Virus record (IMG/VR): IMGVR_UViG_3300024505_000379
Span: 1 to 46,585 of that record
Direction: 5' to 3' (one strand)
Source: a virus
Length of the DNA: 46,585 nucleotides
Each line of letters begins with the position of its first letter. Position 1 is the first letter of the stretch. The notes beneath the pieces are model-generated. The model had not been told where the DNA came from and ran no database searches. It saw nothing but the letters and a program-made list of their open reading frames with translations. The position numbers and the translations under genes are program-made. This document shows positions 46,030-46,585 of this stretch, piece after piece.

Positions 46030-46249
46030 TCTTGTCGTCCTGTTGAGCGAGAAGCCGAGTGACGAACGCCAGGCCGACCACCGTCGAGATGACGGTTGAG
46101 GCCAACCACCGAGGCCAGGGAACGATGTCCATGACGATCGGCAGAATGGCCTCGAGACCCGACAGCAGGCCGGCCAGCAACATCAGCCGGATGCTCCAGG
46201 CTCGGCGCAGCACTCGCTTCCAATCTGGAAGAAGGTGCGGTTTACGCAT
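46022..46249 (-). CDS. holin
   Basis: The 75-residue protein has a basic N-terminus (MRKPHLLPDWKRVLRRAWSI) and two predicted membrane segments (about 21-42, LMLLAGLLSGLEAILPIVMD, and 48-67, LASTVISTVVGLAF), with a short acidic tail. DWKRVLRRAWSIRL is typical of a class of small phage holins. It lies directly before the lysozyme gene and overlaps it by eight bases. It should permeabilise or depolarise the inner membrane and so activate a SAR endolysin. The weak ribosome site is within site 27. Confidence 0.87.
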   Translation of the reverse strand: MRKPHLLPDWKRVLRRAWSIRLMLLAGLLSGLEAILPIVMDIVPWPRWLASTVISTVVGLAFVTRLLAQQDDKND

Positions 46250-46251
46250 GT

Positions 46252-46266
46252 GTCATCCGTGACTTA
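46252..46266. promoter_or_regulatory. site 27 at the junction upstream of the holin gene
   Basis: GTCATCCGTGACTTA is identical to site 7. On the minus strand TAA ends the 100-residue gene and GGATGACAC leads to the holin ATG, so the only ribosome-site candidate (GGA) is within the palindrome. Confidence 0.7.
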
Positions 46267-46566
46267 GGCCATTGGGCGACCGAGCATCGACAGCGCCTTC
46301 TGGGTCATCGGACTGTCCATGTCGGTGACGACGGACCAGTCCTGCGGAATGCTCAGGTCTTCCGGCACCATCGCGCACACGAGGTCTTCGCCGATCACCT
46401 TGTAGAAGAAGTGATTGACGTTGACGATCGTCGAGCCGTCTGCGTCCGTCTGGTGAAACGGAACATCCTTCAGCCGCTCGTGGAAGTCGTGCTTTGCCCA
46501 GTAGGGCATGTTGGAGCCCAGCTCGGGGGCTTCCTGGTTTTGGGTCTGTGTTTCAGGGGTGTCCAT
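46264..46566 (-). CDS. hypothetical protein, 100 residues
   Basis: ATG 46566 has AAGGAG upstream. The protein begins MDTPETQTQNQEAPELGSN, which is acidic and probably disordered. YWAKHDFHERLKDVPFHQTD and VVTDMDSPMTQKALSMLGRP follow. Its TAA stop is the first base triplet of site 27, and it precedes the lysis cassette. No family is recognised. It may be the end of a structural operon that continues beyond the window. Confidence 0.65.
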   Translation of the reverse strand: MDTPETQTQNQEAPELGSNMPYWAKHDFHERLKDVPFHQTDADGSTIVNVNHFFYKVIGEDLVCAMVPEDLSIPQDWSVVTDMDSPMTQKALSMLGRPMA

Positions 46567-46585
46567 GTTGACTCCTTATTGGGCC

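Overview
The window is a piece of a large, probably temperate, tailed-phage genome (or prophage). Nearly every gene lies on the minus strand in long runs joined by ATGA, TGATG or short overlaps. GC content is high, roughly 55-60% by eye. Genes for replication, recombination, nucleotide metabolism, tail fibres and lysis are interleaved with many small genes of unknown function. The host is probably a Gram-negative proteobacterium: there is a nested Rz/Rz1-type spanin pair, and a tRNA-Ser 3' end serves as the likely attachment core. The exact host is not readable from the sequence.

Layout in plus coordinates (transcription runs mostly right to left). 1-2.9 kb: a MazG-like fragment, thymidylate synthase ThyX, a lipoprotein and small proteins. 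2.9-3.8 kb: seven tRNAs (Ser, Trp, Thr, Tyr, Asn, Ile, Met). 3.9-8.1 kb: a B12-dependent ribonucleotide reductase, a RuvC-like resolvase and two unknowns. 8.2-16.2 kb: SbcC/SbcD-type nuclease, a SleB-like hydrolase, RecA, a 5'-3' exonuclease, a gp32-like SSB and a UvsY-like candidate. 16.2-24.8 kb: a DNA polymerase III alpha chain whose C-terminus is a uracil-DNA-glycosylase-like domain, a Cys-rich WhiB-like protein, a sigma factor and a CobS/CobT-like ATPase-VWA pair. 24.9-27.6 kb: the only two plus-strand genes (an XRE-type regulator and an AlpA-like protein), a P4-type integrase and an attP-like tRNA-Ser end. 27.6-37.5 kb: guanylate kinase, ATP-dependent ligase, a WGR-domain protein, primase, replicative helicase, an Hfq-like protein, PhoH and an HTH-phosphoesterase. 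37.5-46.6 kb: tail-fibre genes and a lysis cassette (holin, SAR-type lysozyme, Rz/Rz1).

The most striking feature is a family of about 24 short palindromes, core GTCA-N4-TGAC, usually seen as TAAGTCA-N4-TGA on the transcribed strand. All lie in the short gaps between transcription units. Some abut -10 boxes, some overlap the start region, and eight provide the TAA stop codon of the upstream gene. The layout resembles the repressor-bound stoperators of cluster A mycobacteriophages. The lone plus-strand HTH gene, which has such a site in its upstream gap, is the obvious candidate ligand. That link is inference.

Functionally the phage carries most of its own replisome (polymerase, helicase, primase, ligase, SSB, exonuclease, recombinase) and a dNTP supply (ThyX, class II RNR, guanylate kinase, MazG-like). 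It also carries possible expression tools (sigma factor, tRNAs, Hfq-like protein) and the means to integrate. A phage with this much replication machinery plus an integrase and genome-wide operator-like sites is the main point of interest.
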